Positions 31,560 through 40,371 of a stretch of DNA of 64,000 nucleotides are shown here, in pieces (within the stretch, counting starts at the first letter, position 1; every line of letters begins with the position of its first letter). The stretch lies in assembly GCF_014204795.1 (NCBI RefSeq), contig NZ_JACHMB010000001.1:7886501-7950500 (forward strand), in the 5' to 3' direction. Under the pieces are notes generated by a model. It saw only the letters and a list, made by a program, of their open reading frames with translations, had not been told where the DNA came from and made no database searches. This DNA comes from Nonomuraea jabiensis. Its GTDB lineage: Bacteria > Actinomycetota > Actinomycetes > Streptosporangiales > Streptosporangiaceae. Position numbers and translations under genes: made by a program.

Positions 31560-31995
31560 CCCCCGCGAAGGCGGCGTGGACGGCGTCGGCGATCTGGCGC
31601 TGGATCGGGTCCGCCTCCGGCCCGAACAGCAGGTCGTCCACCCGGGACACCACGCCGGTGGCGGCCTCGAGCAGGCGCGCGCCCTCGGGCGTCGGCTCGA
31701 TCGTCGACGCCGACCCGGCGCGGGCCGTGCTGTCGCGCACCAGCCCCGCCGCGACCAGCGCCTTCACCGCCGTGTGCACGCTCTGGACGGTCGTCCCCGA
31801 CATCCGCGCCAGCTCGCTGAACGACACCCCGGGCACGCCGGCGATGTGACCCAGCAGGCCCAGCCGGCTGACCGTGAGGTCGAGCGGGGCCAGGGCGGCG
31901 GCCAGCTCGGTCTCGATCCGGCGCGCCAGCGTGAGCAGGACGATCGAGGGGCTGGTCACGGGCGGACCGGGGCGATCGGCGTTCTCGGTGGTCAC
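31519..31995 (-). CDS. MarR family transcriptional regulator
   Basis: A 158-residue MarR protein; the helix-turn-helix is FSELARMSGTTVQSVHTAVK (about residues 60-80), with the wing around TARAGSASTIEPTPEG. The start chosen is GTG 31995 (VTTENADRPG), with GGGAG 10 nt upstream; an earlier in-frame ATG would add 14 Arg/Pro-rich residues. It is divergent from the PhyH-type dioxygenase gene 99 bp away, a likely target. Confidence 0.82.
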   Translation of the reverse strand: MTTENADRPGPPVTSPSIVLLTLARRIETELAAALAPLDLTVSRLGLLGHIAGVPGVSFSELARMSGTTVQSVHTAVKALVAAGLVRDSTARAGSASTIEPTPEGARLLEAATGVVSRVDDLLFGPEADPIQRQIADAVHAAFAGVRPARGSDARRTS

Positions 31996-32094
31996 CCCAC
32001 CAGTCTCCCGCACCCGCGGCGACGGCTGCGAGCGCACCCGCGGGAGTGGGAATCACTCGGAGGGACGGTACGGGCGGACGCGCGGGAGAGTGCG

Positions 32095-32829
32095 ATGACC
32101 GATTCGGCGATGGTGCGGTTCTACCAGGACAACGGCTACCTGCTGGTCAAAGGGCTGCTCGGCGCGGCGGAGGCGCGGGCGTACCGGCAGGAGTGTCACG
32201 CGGTGCTCGGACGGCTGCGCCCGACGGACCCCACGTGGGGGAGCGCGCGGGAGATCGGCGGGCCGGGGACCGAGCTGCGGCACTGCCACGACGCGCAGTT
32301 CCACTCGGCCGCCTTCGCCCGGCTCATGGTGGATCCGCGCTTCACCGACGTGGCGGCGGCCCTGATGGGCTCGGAGAACGTGCAGCTCCACCACACCAAG
32401 ATCTTCGTCAAGCCCGCCGAGAAGGGCTCGCCGTTCCCCATGCACCAGGACGCCGCGCACTTCCCGCACACCCGCCACACGGTGGGCGCGGCGATCTTCC
32501 ACTTCGACGCGGCACCCGAGGAGAAGGGGTGCGTGCGCGTGGTGCCGGGCAGCCACCGGTACGGGCCGCTGCCGCACCTGGAGGAGGGCGGGTGGCACCT
32601 GCCGCTCCGGGAGTGGCCGCTGGAGGCCGCGGTCCCGGTCGAGGCGGAGGCCGGCGACGTGCTGTTCCTGAGCTATCTCACCGTGCACGGGTCCGGGGTC
32701 AACCGGGCGGACGAGCCGCGTACGACCCTGCTCATCCAGTACCGCGACCCCGAGGACCAGCCCGCCGACGACGTCCACCGCTCACGGGGCCAGGGGATGA
32801 TGCTCCGCGGCATCGACCCGACCGGCTGA
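32095..32829 (+). CDS. phytanoyl-CoA dioxygenase family Fe(II)/2-oxoglutarate oxygenase
   Basis: A 244-residue PhyH-type oxygenase. Iron ligands are HQD in FPMHQDAAHFPH and the distal His in LTVHGSGVN; the 2-oxoglutarate Arg is in EPRTTLLIQYRD. Length is typical for the family. ATG 32095 has GGGAG 8 nt upstream. A longer in-frame reading upstream is excluded because it would run antisense through the MarR gene. Substrate unknown: family members hydroxylate lipids, natural products or small amines. Probably regulated by the divergent MarR. Confidence 0.87.
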   Translation: MTDSAMVRFYQDNGYLLVKGLLGAAEARAYRQECHAVLGRLRPTDPTWGSAREIGGPGTELRHCHDAQFHSAAFARLMVDPRFTDVAAALMGSENVQLHHTKIFVKPAEKGSPFPMHQDAAHFPHTRHTVGAAIFHFDAAPEEKGCVRVVPGSHRYGPLPHLEEGGWHLPLREWPLEAAVPVEAEAGDVLFLSYLTVHGSGVNRADEPRTTLLIQYRDPEDQPADDVHRSRGQGMMLRGIDPTG

Positions 32830-32848
32830 TCACACTATTGCAATGTTC

Positions 32849-32877
32849 TTGCAACAGCTAGTCTTTCGCTCTAAGGT
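32849..32877 (+). promoter_or_regulatory. leaderless promoter of the peptide ABC operon
   Basis: -35 TTGCAA (32849-32854), 17-nt spacer, -10 TAAGGT (32872-32877), then 7 nt to ATG 32885. A second TTGCAA lies 5 nt before the first (32838-32843), so a paired self-complementary site overlaps the promoter and may be an operator. Confidence 0.65.
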
Positions 32878-32884
32878 CGCCTGC

Positions 32885-34414
32885 ATGAGGCGGAGATTGG
32901 CACTGTTTGCGGCAATTGTCCTTTGGTTAGCGGGATGTTCGGTCCCCTCGCAGCCCGCCCAGGACACGGTCGTACTCGGGCTGGGGTCCGAGCCCGACTC
33001 GCTCAATCCCGTCCTCGGTTACGCGCCCGACGGCGGGGCGTTGATGTTCGACGGCCTGGTGCGGCGCACGCCCGACCTGAGACTGCAGCCCGCGCTGGCC
33101 GAGTCCCTGCCCGAGGTGGAGGGCGAGCAGGTCACCTTCACGTTGCGCCAGGGGGTCACGTTCCATGACGGCAAGGCGCTGACCAGCGCCGACGTGGCGT
33201 ACACCTATGAGCAGGTGCTGAAGGCCGCCAACAACTCGCCGATCCGGGGCGACTACGCCGCCGTCGAGAAGGTGGAGGCCCCCGACCCGCGGACGGTCGT
33301 CTTCCGCCTCAGGTACCCGTACGCGCCCATCCTGCAGCGGGCCACGCTCGGCATCGTCCCCGCCGGATCCGACGTGTCCGGCACGCCCGCCGGCACCGGA
33401 CCGTACGCGTTCGTGTCCTGGACCAAGGGCGACAAGATCACGCTCAGGGCCAACGAGCGCTACTGGGGCGCGGCGCCGGCGATCAAGAAGCTGGTGCTCG
33501 CGTACACCTCGGACGACAACGCGCGGGCGACCAGGATGGCCGCGGGCGAGTTCACCGCCACCGAGCTGCCGCCCAAGGCGGTCGCCCGGTTCAGGGGCCA
33601 GCGCGGCATGACGGTGCACGAGGTGCCGACCGCCGACTACCGGGGCGTGATGTTCCCCCTCGACCAGCCCGTGACCGGCGACCTGGCCATCCGCAAGGCG
33701 CTCGGCCTGGCCGTGGACCGCGCCGCCATGGTGTCCGCGATCCTGGCGGGCTCGGGCAGCCCCGCGTTCGGGCCGATCGCGCCCGGCACCGACTGGCACA
33801 ACCCCGCCGTGAACGGCTCCGCCGCCCCCGACCGGGTCAAGGCGGCGGCGACGCTGGAGGAGGCCGGCTGGAAGGCCGGCGCGGACGGCATGAGGGCCAA
33901 GGGCGGCACGCCCGCCCGCTTCACGCTCATGTACCCGGCGGGCGACTCGCTGCGCAAGGAGCTCGCGCTGGCCGTCGCCTCCGACGCCAAGCAGATCGGC
34001 ATCGACGTGCGCCTGGCCGGGCTCGACTGGGACGCCATCGACCGGCGCATGTCGAAGGACGCGCTCATCATGGGCTGGGGCAGCCCGTACGACCCCGACT
34101 ACACCAACTACGAGCTGTTCCACTCGTCCTTCGCCGGCCAGGGCTACTTCAACCCCGGCCGCTACCGGAACCCCGACGTCGACCGGCTGCTCGACGCGGG
34201 CCGCGGCACCTCCGACCGGGCCGCCCGCAAGAAGGCCTACGACGAGGTGCAGCGGCGCATCAGCGACGACGCCGTCTGGCTGTACCTGGTCTACCTCAGG
34301 CACACCTACGTCGTACGCGGGGACTGGACCGGCCTCACCCCGGGCGTCGAGGCGCACGAGCACGCCACCGGCGGCCTGCTCGGCACGGTCGTGAGCTGGA
34401 AGCCCGCCTCGTGA
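32885..34414 (+). CDS. oligopeptide/nickel-type ABC transporter substrate-binding lipoprotein
   Basis: A 509-residue family-5 solute-binding protein. The signal ends in lipobox LAGC (Cys at about 18). Typical segments are GSEPDSLNPVLGYAPDGGAL, FTLRQGVTFHDGKALTSADV and GTGPYAFVSWTKGDKITLRA. The start is ATG 32885, set by the -10 box 7 nt upstream; the in-frame ATG at 32843 lies inside the promoter. Codon 15 (32927-32929) is TTA, and the first 20 codons are markedly AT-richer than the rest, hinting at translational control. It is followed by overlapping permease and ATPase genes. The ligand (peptide, nickel chelate or opine-type metallophore) cannot be told. Confidence 0.92.
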   Translation: MRRRLALFAAIVLWLAGCSVPSQPAQDTVVLGLGSEPDSLNPVLGYAPDGGALMFDGLVRRTPDLRLQPALAESLPEVEGEQVTFTLRQGVTFHDGKALTSADVAYTYEQVLKAANNSPIRGDYAAVEKVEAPDPRTVVFRLRYPYAPILQRATLGIVPAGSDVSGTPAGTGPYAFVSWTKGDKITLRANERYWGAAPAIKKLVLAYTSDDNARATRMAAGEFTATELPPKAVARFRGQRGMTVHEVPTADYRGVMFPLDQPVTGDLAIRKALGLAVDRAAMVSAILAGSGSPAFGPIAPGTDWHNPAVNGSAAPDRVKAAATLEEAGWKAGADGMRAKGGTPARFTLMYPAGDSLRKELALAVASDAKQIGIDVRLAGLDWDAIDRRMSKDALIMGWGSPYDPDYTNYELFHSSFAGQGYFNPGRYRNPDVDRLLDAGRGTSDRAARKKAYDEVQRRISDDAVWLYLVYLRHTYVVRGDWTGLTPGVEAHEHATGGLLGTVVSWKPAS

Positions 34415-35388
34415 CCTGGGTCAGGATCGTGGCGTGGCGGCTGGCGTTCGCCGTGCCGCTGCTGCTGGCGGTGACGTTCGGCATGTTCGCGCTGGCCAAG
34501 GCGTCCCCCTTCGACCCCGTACGGCAGTACCTGGGCGAGCGGGCGATGGTCACCAGCCCGCAGATCATGGCCGAGATCAGGGCGAACTGGGGCCTGGACC
34601 GGCCCCTCGCCGAGCAGTACGCCACCTGGCTCGGCAACCTGCTCAGCGGCGACCTGGGCGAGTCCAGGTCGCTGCGGCTGCCGGTCGCCCAGGTGATCGG
34701 CGAGCGGCTGGGCTGGACGCTGCTCGTCGTCGGCTGCGCGCTCGTCCTGATGCTGGCGGCCGGGCTCGCCGTGGGCACGCTGGCCGCCTGGCGACGCGAC
34801 TCGTGGCTGGACCGGCTCGTCACCGGGACGGCGTACACCAACGAGGCGGCCCCGGTCTTCTGGGTGGGCCTGCTGGCGATCTGGGTGTTCTCCGTGACGC
34901 TGGGATGGCTGCCCGCGGGCGGGCTCACCGACGCCGCCTCCGCCGCGGTGACGCTGCCCGACCTGCTGCGGCACCTGGTGCTGCCGGTGGCGGTGCTGGC
35001 GTTCTCGCAGTCGTCGTGGCTGCTGCTGTTCGTGCGGGAGTCGGTCATCGGCGTGCTGCGGGAGGACTTCGTGACCGGGGCCAGGGCGCGCGGGCTGCGG
35101 GGGCGCACCGTGCTGCTGCGGCACGCGCTGCGGTCGGCGCTGCTGCCGTTCGTCACGATCATGGGGGCGCGGGTGCCCGAGCTGGTGACGGGGGCGATCC
35201 TGGTGGAGGCGGTGTTCTCCTGGCCGGGGGTGGCGGGCACCACGATCAAGGCGGCGCTGGCGGTGGACTTCCCGCTGCTGGCGGCGCTCACGCTGCTGGC
35301 CACGGTCGCCGTGGTGGCCGGGAACCTGCTGGCCGACCTGGCGTACACGCTGGCCGACCCGCGCGTACGCGTGCTCGGGGTGAGCTGA
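34411..35388 (+). CDS. ABC transporter permease (DppB/NikB type)
   Basis: A 325-residue permease with six membrane segments, the DppB N-terminal pattern (RIVAWRLAFAVPLLLAVTFG) and the EAA loop GARARGLRGRTVLLRHALRS. The GTG start overlaps the binding-protein stop by 4 nt. It pairs with the following DppC-type permease. Confidence 0.92.
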   Translation: MTWVRIVAWRLAFAVPLLLAVTFGMFALAKASPFDPVRQYLGERAMVTSPQIMAEIRANWGLDRPLAEQYATWLGNLLSGDLGESRSLRLPVAQVIGERLGWTLLVVGCALVLMLAAGLAVGTLAAWRRDSWLDRLVTGTAYTNEAAPVFWVGLLAIWVFSVTLGWLPAGGLTDAASAAVTLPDLLRHLVLPVAVLAFSQSSWLLLFVRESVIGVLREDFVTGARARGLRGRTVLLRHALRSALLPFVTIMGARVPELVTGAILVEAVFSWPGVAGTTIKAALAVDFPLLAALTLLATVAVVAGNLLADLAYTLADPRVRVLGVS

Positions 35389-36203
35389 TGACGCGCAACC
35401 GCCTGTCGGCGACGACGCTCGCCGTGCTGGTCCTGGCCGCGGTGCTGGTGCCGCTGGCCGTACGGCTGGACCAGCAGCTGGTGGACCTGCGGGCCGCGGG
35501 GCTGCCGCCCACCTGGGCTCATCCGTTCGGGACCGATGAGGTCGGCAGGGACGTGCTGATCCGCTCGATCTACGGTCTGCGCGTCTCGCTCCTGGTGGGG
35601 CTGGTGGCCGCGGCGGTCAGCGTGACCGTCGGCGGGCTGGTCGGGCTCGTGGCGGGCGCCGCCGGCGGGCTCGCGGACCGGGTGCTGATGCGGGTCGTGG
35701 ACGGCTTCAACTCGCTGCCGCACCTGCTGTTCGGCATCTTCGTCGTGGCGCTGTCCGCGCCGAGCGCCACCGCGGTGGTGGTGTCCGTCGCCGTCACCCA
35801 CTGGACGACCGCCGCCCGGATCGTGCGCTCCGAGGTGCTCTCGCTGCGCGGCCGGCCGTTCGTGGACGCGGCGATCTCCGGCGGGTCGAGCCGGCTGCGG
35901 ATCGTGGTGCGGCACTTCCTGCCGAACCTGGCGCCGCAGCTGCTGCTGGCGGCCGTGCTGATGATCCCGCACGCGATCTGGCACGAGACGGCGCTCAGCT
36001 TCCTCGGGCTGGGCCTGCCCGCCCACCTGGCCTCACTCGGCAACATGATCAACGACGGTCAGCGGTCGCTGCTGGCGGGCGACTGGTGGTCCAGCCTCTT
36101 CCCCGGGCTGCTGATCCTGCTGCCCACGCTGGCGGTGTCGGGGCTGGCCCAGTACGTACGCGACCGCGCGAACCCGCGCTGGAGATCGGAGCTGGCCCTG
36201 TGA
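35388..36203 (+). CDS. ABC transporter permease (DppC/NikC type)
   Basis: A 271-residue permease with the DppC landmark HPFGTDEVGRDVLIRSIYGL after the first membrane segment and the EAA region DAAISGGSSRLRIVVRHFLP. ATG 35388 shares its A with the TGA of the previous gene. An extended frame upstream is a shadow of the first permease. Confidence 0.92.
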   Translation: MTRNRLSATTLAVLVLAAVLVPLAVRLDQQLVDLRAAGLPPTWAHPFGTDEVGRDVLIRSIYGLRVSLLVGLVAAAVSVTVGGLVGLVAGAAGGLADRVLMRVVDGFNSLPHLLFGIFVVALSAPSATAVVVSVAVTHWTTAARIVRSEVLSLRGRPFVDAAISGGSSRLRIVVRHFLPNLAPQLLLAAVLMIPHAIWHETALSFLGLGLPAHLASLGNMINDGQRSLLAGDWWSSLFPGLLILLPTLAVSGLAQYVRDRANPRWRSELAL

Positions 36204-37111
36204 GGCTAAGGGTGGACGGGCTGTCGGTACGCTTCCGCATCCCCGGCGCGATCGTGCGGGCCGTCACGGACGCCCGCTTCGAGCTGGGCGCGGGCCGCTG
36301 CCTGGCGCTGGTCGGCGAGTCCGGGTGCGGCAAGTCCGTGATGGCGCACGCCCTGCTCGGCCTGCTCCCCGGCAACGCCGCCGTCACGGGCCACGCCTGG
36401 CTCGACGTGCCGGGGCAGGACCCGCTGGACCTGGTGGCCGCGTCCGAGAAGACGCTCGCCCGGCGGGTGCGCGGGCGCCTGATCGGCCTCGTCCCGCAGA
36501 GCCCGGCCGCCCACCTCACCCCGGTGCGCACGGCCCGCGCCCAGCTCGCCGAGACCCTGCGCGAGCTCGGCCGCGCCGAGACCCCCGACGCGCTCGCCGA
36601 GCGCGCGGGCCTGCGCCCGGAGCACCTCGACCGCTACCCGCACCAGCTCTCGGGCGGCATGGCGCAGCGCGTCGCCAACGCCCTCGCCCTGGCCGGCGAC
36701 CCGCCGCTGATCCTGGCCGACGAACCCACCACCGGCCTGGACCGGCCCCTCGTGGACGCGACCATGGCGGAGCTGCGCCGCCTGTGCGACGAGGGCCGCG
36801 CGGTGCTGGTCATCACGCACGACCTGCGCGCCGCCGAGCGGGTGGCCGACGACATCGCGGTCATGTACGCCAGCCGCGTCGTGGAGCGGTCGGAGGCGGG
36901 CGCGTTCTTCGCCGGGCCGCGGCACCCGTACGCGCGGGGGTTGCTGGACGCGCTGCCGTCGCGGCGGTTCGTCCCGATCCCGGGCCTGCCGCCCGAGCTC
37001 ACCCGGCTCCCGGACGGCTGCGCCTTCCGGCCCCGCTGCGCGCTGTCCACGGCCGCGTGCTCGGTCCTGCCCGCCATCGACGCGAACGGGGTGGCCTGCC
37101 ATCATGCTTGA
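36200..37111 (+). CDS. ABC transporter ATP-binding protein (DppD/NikD type)
   Basis: A 303-residue ATPase: Walker A GESGCGKS, Q-loop LVPQSPAAHLTP, signature LSGGMAQR, Walker B LILADEPTTGLD, H-loop VITHD. The C-terminal oligopeptide-transporter domain has a Cys-containing tail (FRPRCALSTAACS). The GTG start at 36200 overlaps the permease stop (GTGA). It works as a heterodimer with the next gene product. Confidence 0.9.
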   Translation: MRLRVDGLSVRFRIPGAIVRAVTDARFELGAGRCLALVGESGCGKSVMAHALLGLLPGNAAVTGHAWLDVPGQDPLDLVAASEKTLARRVRGRLIGLVPQSPAAHLTPVRTARAQLAETLRELGRAETPDALAERAGLRPEHLDRYPHQLSGGMAQRVANALALAGDPPLILADEPTTGLDRPLVDATMAELRRLCDEGRAVLVITHDLRAAERVADDIAVMYASRVVERSEAGAFFAGPRHPYARGLLDALPSRRFVPIPGLPPELTRLPDGCAFRPRCALSTAACSVLPAIDANGVACHHA

Positions 37112-37760
37112 CGCCATCGGGATCACGGTCACGTTCGGCCGTCGCCGCGTGCTCGACGGGGTGTCGCTGTCCGTACGGCCCGGCGAGGTCCTCGGGCTGG
37201 CCGGGCCCAGCGGGTGCGGCAAGTCGACCCTGGCCCGCGTACTGGCCCTGCTGCTGCGCCCGTCGGCGGGCACCGTCACCCTCGACGGCGAGTCGGTGAC
37301 GAGGTGGCGGCACCGGGCACCGCGGCGCACCTCGATCGGCCTGGTCTTCCAGCAGCCCCGGCTCGCCGTCGACCCCCGCTTCACGCTGCTGGACGTGATC
37401 ACCGAGCCGCTGCGCGCCGCGCGGCTCCCCCTGGAGCGGGCGCACCGGCTGGCCGAGGAGCTGGGGCTGACGCCCGAGCTGTACGGGCGGCGGCCGCACG
37501 AGGTGTCGGACGGCCAGCTCCAGCGGGCCTGCGTGGCCCGGGCGCTGGCCCTCGAACCGCGTTACCTGATCTGCGACGAGATGACCACCATGCTCGACGC
37601 CTCGACCCAGGCGCACCTGGTCGCCCGGATCGAGGCGTACCGGGAACGTACGGGGGCGGGGGTGCTGGCCATCAGCCACGACGCCGAGCTGCTCGGCCGC
37701 TGGGCGGGCGGGAACGTCCGCGAGTGGCGGCCGCAGCGTGCCCGGGTGGAGCGTTCCTAG
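37104..37760 (+). CDS. ABC transporter ATP-binding protein (DppF/NikE type) with unusual signature
   Basis: A 218-residue ATPase: Walker A GPSGCGKST, Q-loop LVFQQPR, H-loop ISHD. The signature loop is VSDGQLQR instead of LSGGQ, and Walker B is followed by EMTTMLD instead of EPTSALD. It lacks the C-terminal oligopeptide domain of DppF, so it is short for the family. It overlaps the first ATPase by 8 nt and the convergent STAS gene by 4 nt. The altered motifs resemble NikE-like ATPases of metal or metallophore importers, a weak hint to the substrate. Confidence 0.85.
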   Translation: MLDAIGITVTFGRRRVLDGVSLSVRPGEVLGLAGPSGCGKSTLARVLALLLRPSAGTVTLDGESVTRWRHRAPRRTSIGLVFQQPRLAVDPRFTLLDVITEPLRAARLPLERAHRLAEELGLTPELYGRRPHEVSDGQLQRACVARALALEPRYLICDEMTTMLDASTQAHLVARIEAYRERTGAGVLAISHDAELLGRWAGGNVREWRPQRARVERS

Positions 37761-38107
37761 GAGGCCAGGGCGGCGGTGATGGCGCTCTCCACCGTGTCGT
37801 GCACGGGCACGTGGACCATGACGCCGGTCAGCTCGAAGAGCCGGGCGGGCATGCGCTGGACGGCGGCCAGGTGGACCGCGCCGCCGTCCTTGAGGCAGTT
37901 GGTGGCGCAGGTCAGCAGCACGTGCAGACCCGAGCTGTCCATGAACGGCACCTCCGACAGGTCGAACACCAGCCTCCCCGGGGGCGCCGGCTGGACCTCC
38001 GCGATGTACGCCTCGAGCTGGGCGCGGTTGGCGGCGTCCATCTCACCGATCACGGCGATCACGGTCACGCCGGGCAGTTGCTGGTGCGCCAGCCTCAGTC
38101 GCGGCAT
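37757..38107 (-). CDS. STAS-domain anti-sigma factor antagonist
   Basis: A 116-residue single STAS domain. The phosphorylatable serine region is FMDSSGLHVLLT, typical of SpoIIAA/BldG/RsbV proteins, in which Ser phosphorylation releases an anti-sigma factor. A GAAGG site precedes ATG 38107. No anti-sigma kinase, phosphatase or sigma gene is adjacent, so its partner lies elsewhere. Confidence 0.88.
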   Translation of the reverse strand: MPRLRLAHQQLPGVTVIAVIGEMDAANRAQLEAYIAEVQPAPPGRLVFDLSEVPFMDSSGLHVLLTCATNCLKDGGAVHLAAVQRMPARLFELTGVMVHVPVHDTVESAITAALAS

Positions 38108-38219
38108 CTATGCCTTCACCGCTCTCGCCCGGCTTAAGATGACCATCAATGAAGAATAGTGCGCCGGAGTCGTTGGCGATATCCCGGGTTTTCCTCGGAT
38201 GAAAGGGGCTCTGCTCCTA

Positions 38220-39641
38220 TCAGTGGCCGTGGCCGTGGCCGACGAACGCCGGGGCCGGTCGGCCCGGCGGCACCAGCCCCAGCGAGACGGCCGCCGCGAC
38301 CACCGCGACGACGGCGCACAGCGTGAGTCCCGCGACGAAACCTCCGACGCCTCCCGCCGAGCCGGGCGCGAGGCTCGCCGCGGCGACCGTCGAGACGGCG
38401 GCCACGCCGATCGAGCCGCCGAGCTCGTGGAAGGTGTTGATGACGCCGGACGCCACGCCGTTCTCGCCGGGCGGGATGTTCGCCATGGTCGTCGTGGTGG
38501 CCGTCACGAACGCCGGCCCGATGCCCAGCGCCGCCAGCACGAAGCCGGGCAGCAGCGTGGTGTACGCGCTCGCGTCCGGTGAGATGCGCGTCATCAGCGC
38601 CGCCCCCGCCGCGGTCAGCACGAAGGACGCCACCGCCACCGGCCGCCCGCCGAGCCTGCCAATGAGATGCCCGCCGAGCTGCGCCCCGACCGTGATCGCG
38701 ATCGCCACGGGCAGGAAGAGCAGGCCCGTCTCCAGCGCGCTGAACTTCAGCACGTGCTGGAGGTAGAGCGAGCTGAGGAAGAACAGCCCCAGCATCAGCC
38801 CCGTCGCCACCAGCATGACGAACGTCCCCGAGATCACCGGCCGCCTGGCCAGGGTCTCGGCGCGCATCAGCGGTGACCGTACCGACCGCTCGACCACCAC
38901 GAACAGGACGTACAGCAGCACCGACCCGGCCAGCGGCAGCACCGTGCCCGCCGCGCCCCAGCCGGCGTCGCCCGCCGTCACCAGCCCGTAGATCAGCAGC
39001 GCCGTCGCCAGCGTGACCACCAGCGCGCCGGGCACGTCGACCCGCTCGCCCCGCCCGGGCGCGGGCGGCACCAGGGCGGGCACGGCCGCCAGCACCACCA
39101 GCCCGATCGGGACGTTGACGAAGAACACCCACGCCCATCCCGGCCCGGCGGTCAGCACGCCGCCGACCAGCACGCCCAGGGCCGCACCGGTGCCGCCGAT
39201 GGCCGCCCAGACGCCGAGCGCCCGGCCGCGCCGCTCGCCCGTGAAGGTGGTGGTGATCACGGCCAGCGCGGCGGGGGAGAGCAGCGAGGCGCCGACCCCC
39301 TGCAGCGCCCGCCCGGCGATGAGCGCGGCGCCGCTGCCGGCCAGCCCGCACAGCAGCGAGGCCGCCGTGAACAGCCCCAGGCCCGCCATCAGCGTGCGGC
39401 GGGCGCCCAGCGCGTCCGCGAGCCGCCCGCCGAGCACCATCAGCCCCCCGAAGCAGAGCGTGTACGTGGTCACGACCCACGTGAGGGACTCGCGGTCGAG
39501 CGCGAGGTCCGCGCCGATGGTCGGCAGGGCCACCTGCACGACGGTGATGTCCACGATCAGCATGAACTGGGCCAGGCACAGCAGCACCAGCACACCCCAC
39601 CCGCCGGTACGCCGCCCGGCGGGAGCCGTTTCCAGGCTCAT
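38220..39641 (-). CDS. MFS transporter, DHA2 (EmrB/QacA) drug exporter
   Basis: A 473-residue exporter with 14 predicted membrane segments and DHA2 landmarks (FMLIVDITVVQVALPTIGAD, WVVTTYTLCFGGLMVLGGRL, GRALQGVGASLLSPAALAVI). The C-terminus ends in a His-rich GHGHGH tail. ATG 39641 has a near-perfect AAGGAGGG site 6 nt upstream and a perfect palindromic operator just before that. The TetR gene upstream in the same direction is the likely repressor. Confidence 0.92.
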   Translation of the reverse strand: MSLETAPAGRRTGGWGVLVLLCLAQFMLIVDITVVQVALPTIGADLALDRESLTWVVTTYTLCFGGLMVLGGRLADALGARRTLMAGLGLFTAASLLCGLAGSGAALIAGRALQGVGASLLSPAALAVITTTFTGERRGRALGVWAAIGGTGAALGVLVGGVLTAGPGWAWVFFVNVPIGLVVLAAVPALVPPAPGRGERVDVPGALVVTLATALLIYGLVTAGDAGWGAAGTVLPLAGSVLLYVLFVVVERSVRSPLMRAETLARRPVISGTFVMLVATGLMLGLFFLSSLYLQHVLKFSALETGLLFLPVAIAITVGAQLGGHLIGRLGGRPVAVASFVLTAAGAALMTRISPDASAYTTLLPGFVLAALGIGPAFVTATTTTMANIPPGENGVASGVINTFHELGGSIGVAAVSTVAAASLAPGSAGGVGGFVAGLTLCAVVAVVAAAVSLGLVPPGRPAPAFVGHGHGH

Positions 39642-39654
39642 CCGATACCCTCCT

Positions 39655-39680
39655 TAACTTGAACACTGATGTTCAAGTTA
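39655..39680. promoter_or_regulatory. perfect palindromic operator before the DHA2 exporter
   Basis: Two 11-bp arms, TAACTTGAACA and TGTTCAAGTTA, are exact inverted copies around a 4-bp centre. The site directly abuts the ribosome-binding site of the exporter gene and is a typical TetR-family operator. Confidence 0.8.
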
Positions 39681-39751
39681 GCACGCATGAACCATACTCG
39701 GGTAGGGCATACTGAGGGCCGCGAGAGCCCGCCGTCGGGGGAGGGGTGGGA

Positions 39752-40345
39752 CTACGGCCGGGCGAGCAGCGAGAGCATCGTCTTGGTCAGCACCTGCTCG
39801 ACCTCCTCGGGCGCGAGCCGCCCCGCCTCGCGCTCCTGCGCGGCGCTGTGGATGATCGAGAAGAAGGTCGTCACCAGCCAGCCCGGCGGCAGGTCCGTAC
39901 GGAACTCGCCCGCGCGCTGCCCGCGCACGATGAGCCGCTCCACCCGCCGCAGCGGCCGCTCGTGGTGCTCCCTGATCCGCTCCGTGGCCAGCACCCGGTC
40001 GGCGGCCAGGAACAGCCGGCGGTGCCGGTCGAGCACCTCCCACGACGAGCGCAGCAGCCGCGCCATGGCCTCGGGCGCGGGGACCGTGTCGAGCGAGTCG
40101 TCCGCCAGCACCGCGTCCGCCACCTCGACCGCGTGGTCGAGCACCGCGTCCACGAGCGCCTCGCGCGACGGGAAGTGGCCGTAGAGCGTCACCCTGCCCA
40201 CCCCGGCGGCCTTGGCGATGTCGGCCACGCTGGCCGTGGGGTCGGCGCTGAGCAACCTGGTGCCGGCCTCGAGGATCGCGGCGATGTTGCGCTCGGCGTC
40301 CGCGCGCCGGGCGGGTACGGGCTGTCGTGCCGCGCTCTTGGCCAT
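39752..40345 (-). CDS. TetR/AcrR family transcriptional regulator
   Basis: A 197-residue TetR regulator: helix-turn-helix at about residues 22-60 (AAILEAGTRLLSADPTASVA, then DIAKAAGVGRVTLYGHFPSR), with a C-terminal ligand domain. A TAGGGT hexamer lies 6 nt before its ATG. It is upstream of and parallel to the DHA2 exporter, with the palindromic operator in the 110-bp gap, so it probably represses the exporter. Confidence 0.9.
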   Translation of the reverse strand: MAKSAARQPVPARRADAERNIAAILEAGTRLLSADPTASVADIAKAAGVGRVTLYGHFPSREALVDAVLDHAVEVADAVLADDSLDTVPAPEAMARLLRSSWEVLDRHRRLFLAADRVLATERIREHHERPLRRVERLIVRGQRAGEFRTDLPPGWLVTTFFSIIHSAAQEREAGRLAPEEVEQVLTKTMLSLLARP

Positions 40346-40371
40346 GCGACCACCCTACGACGCCGCCCGGG

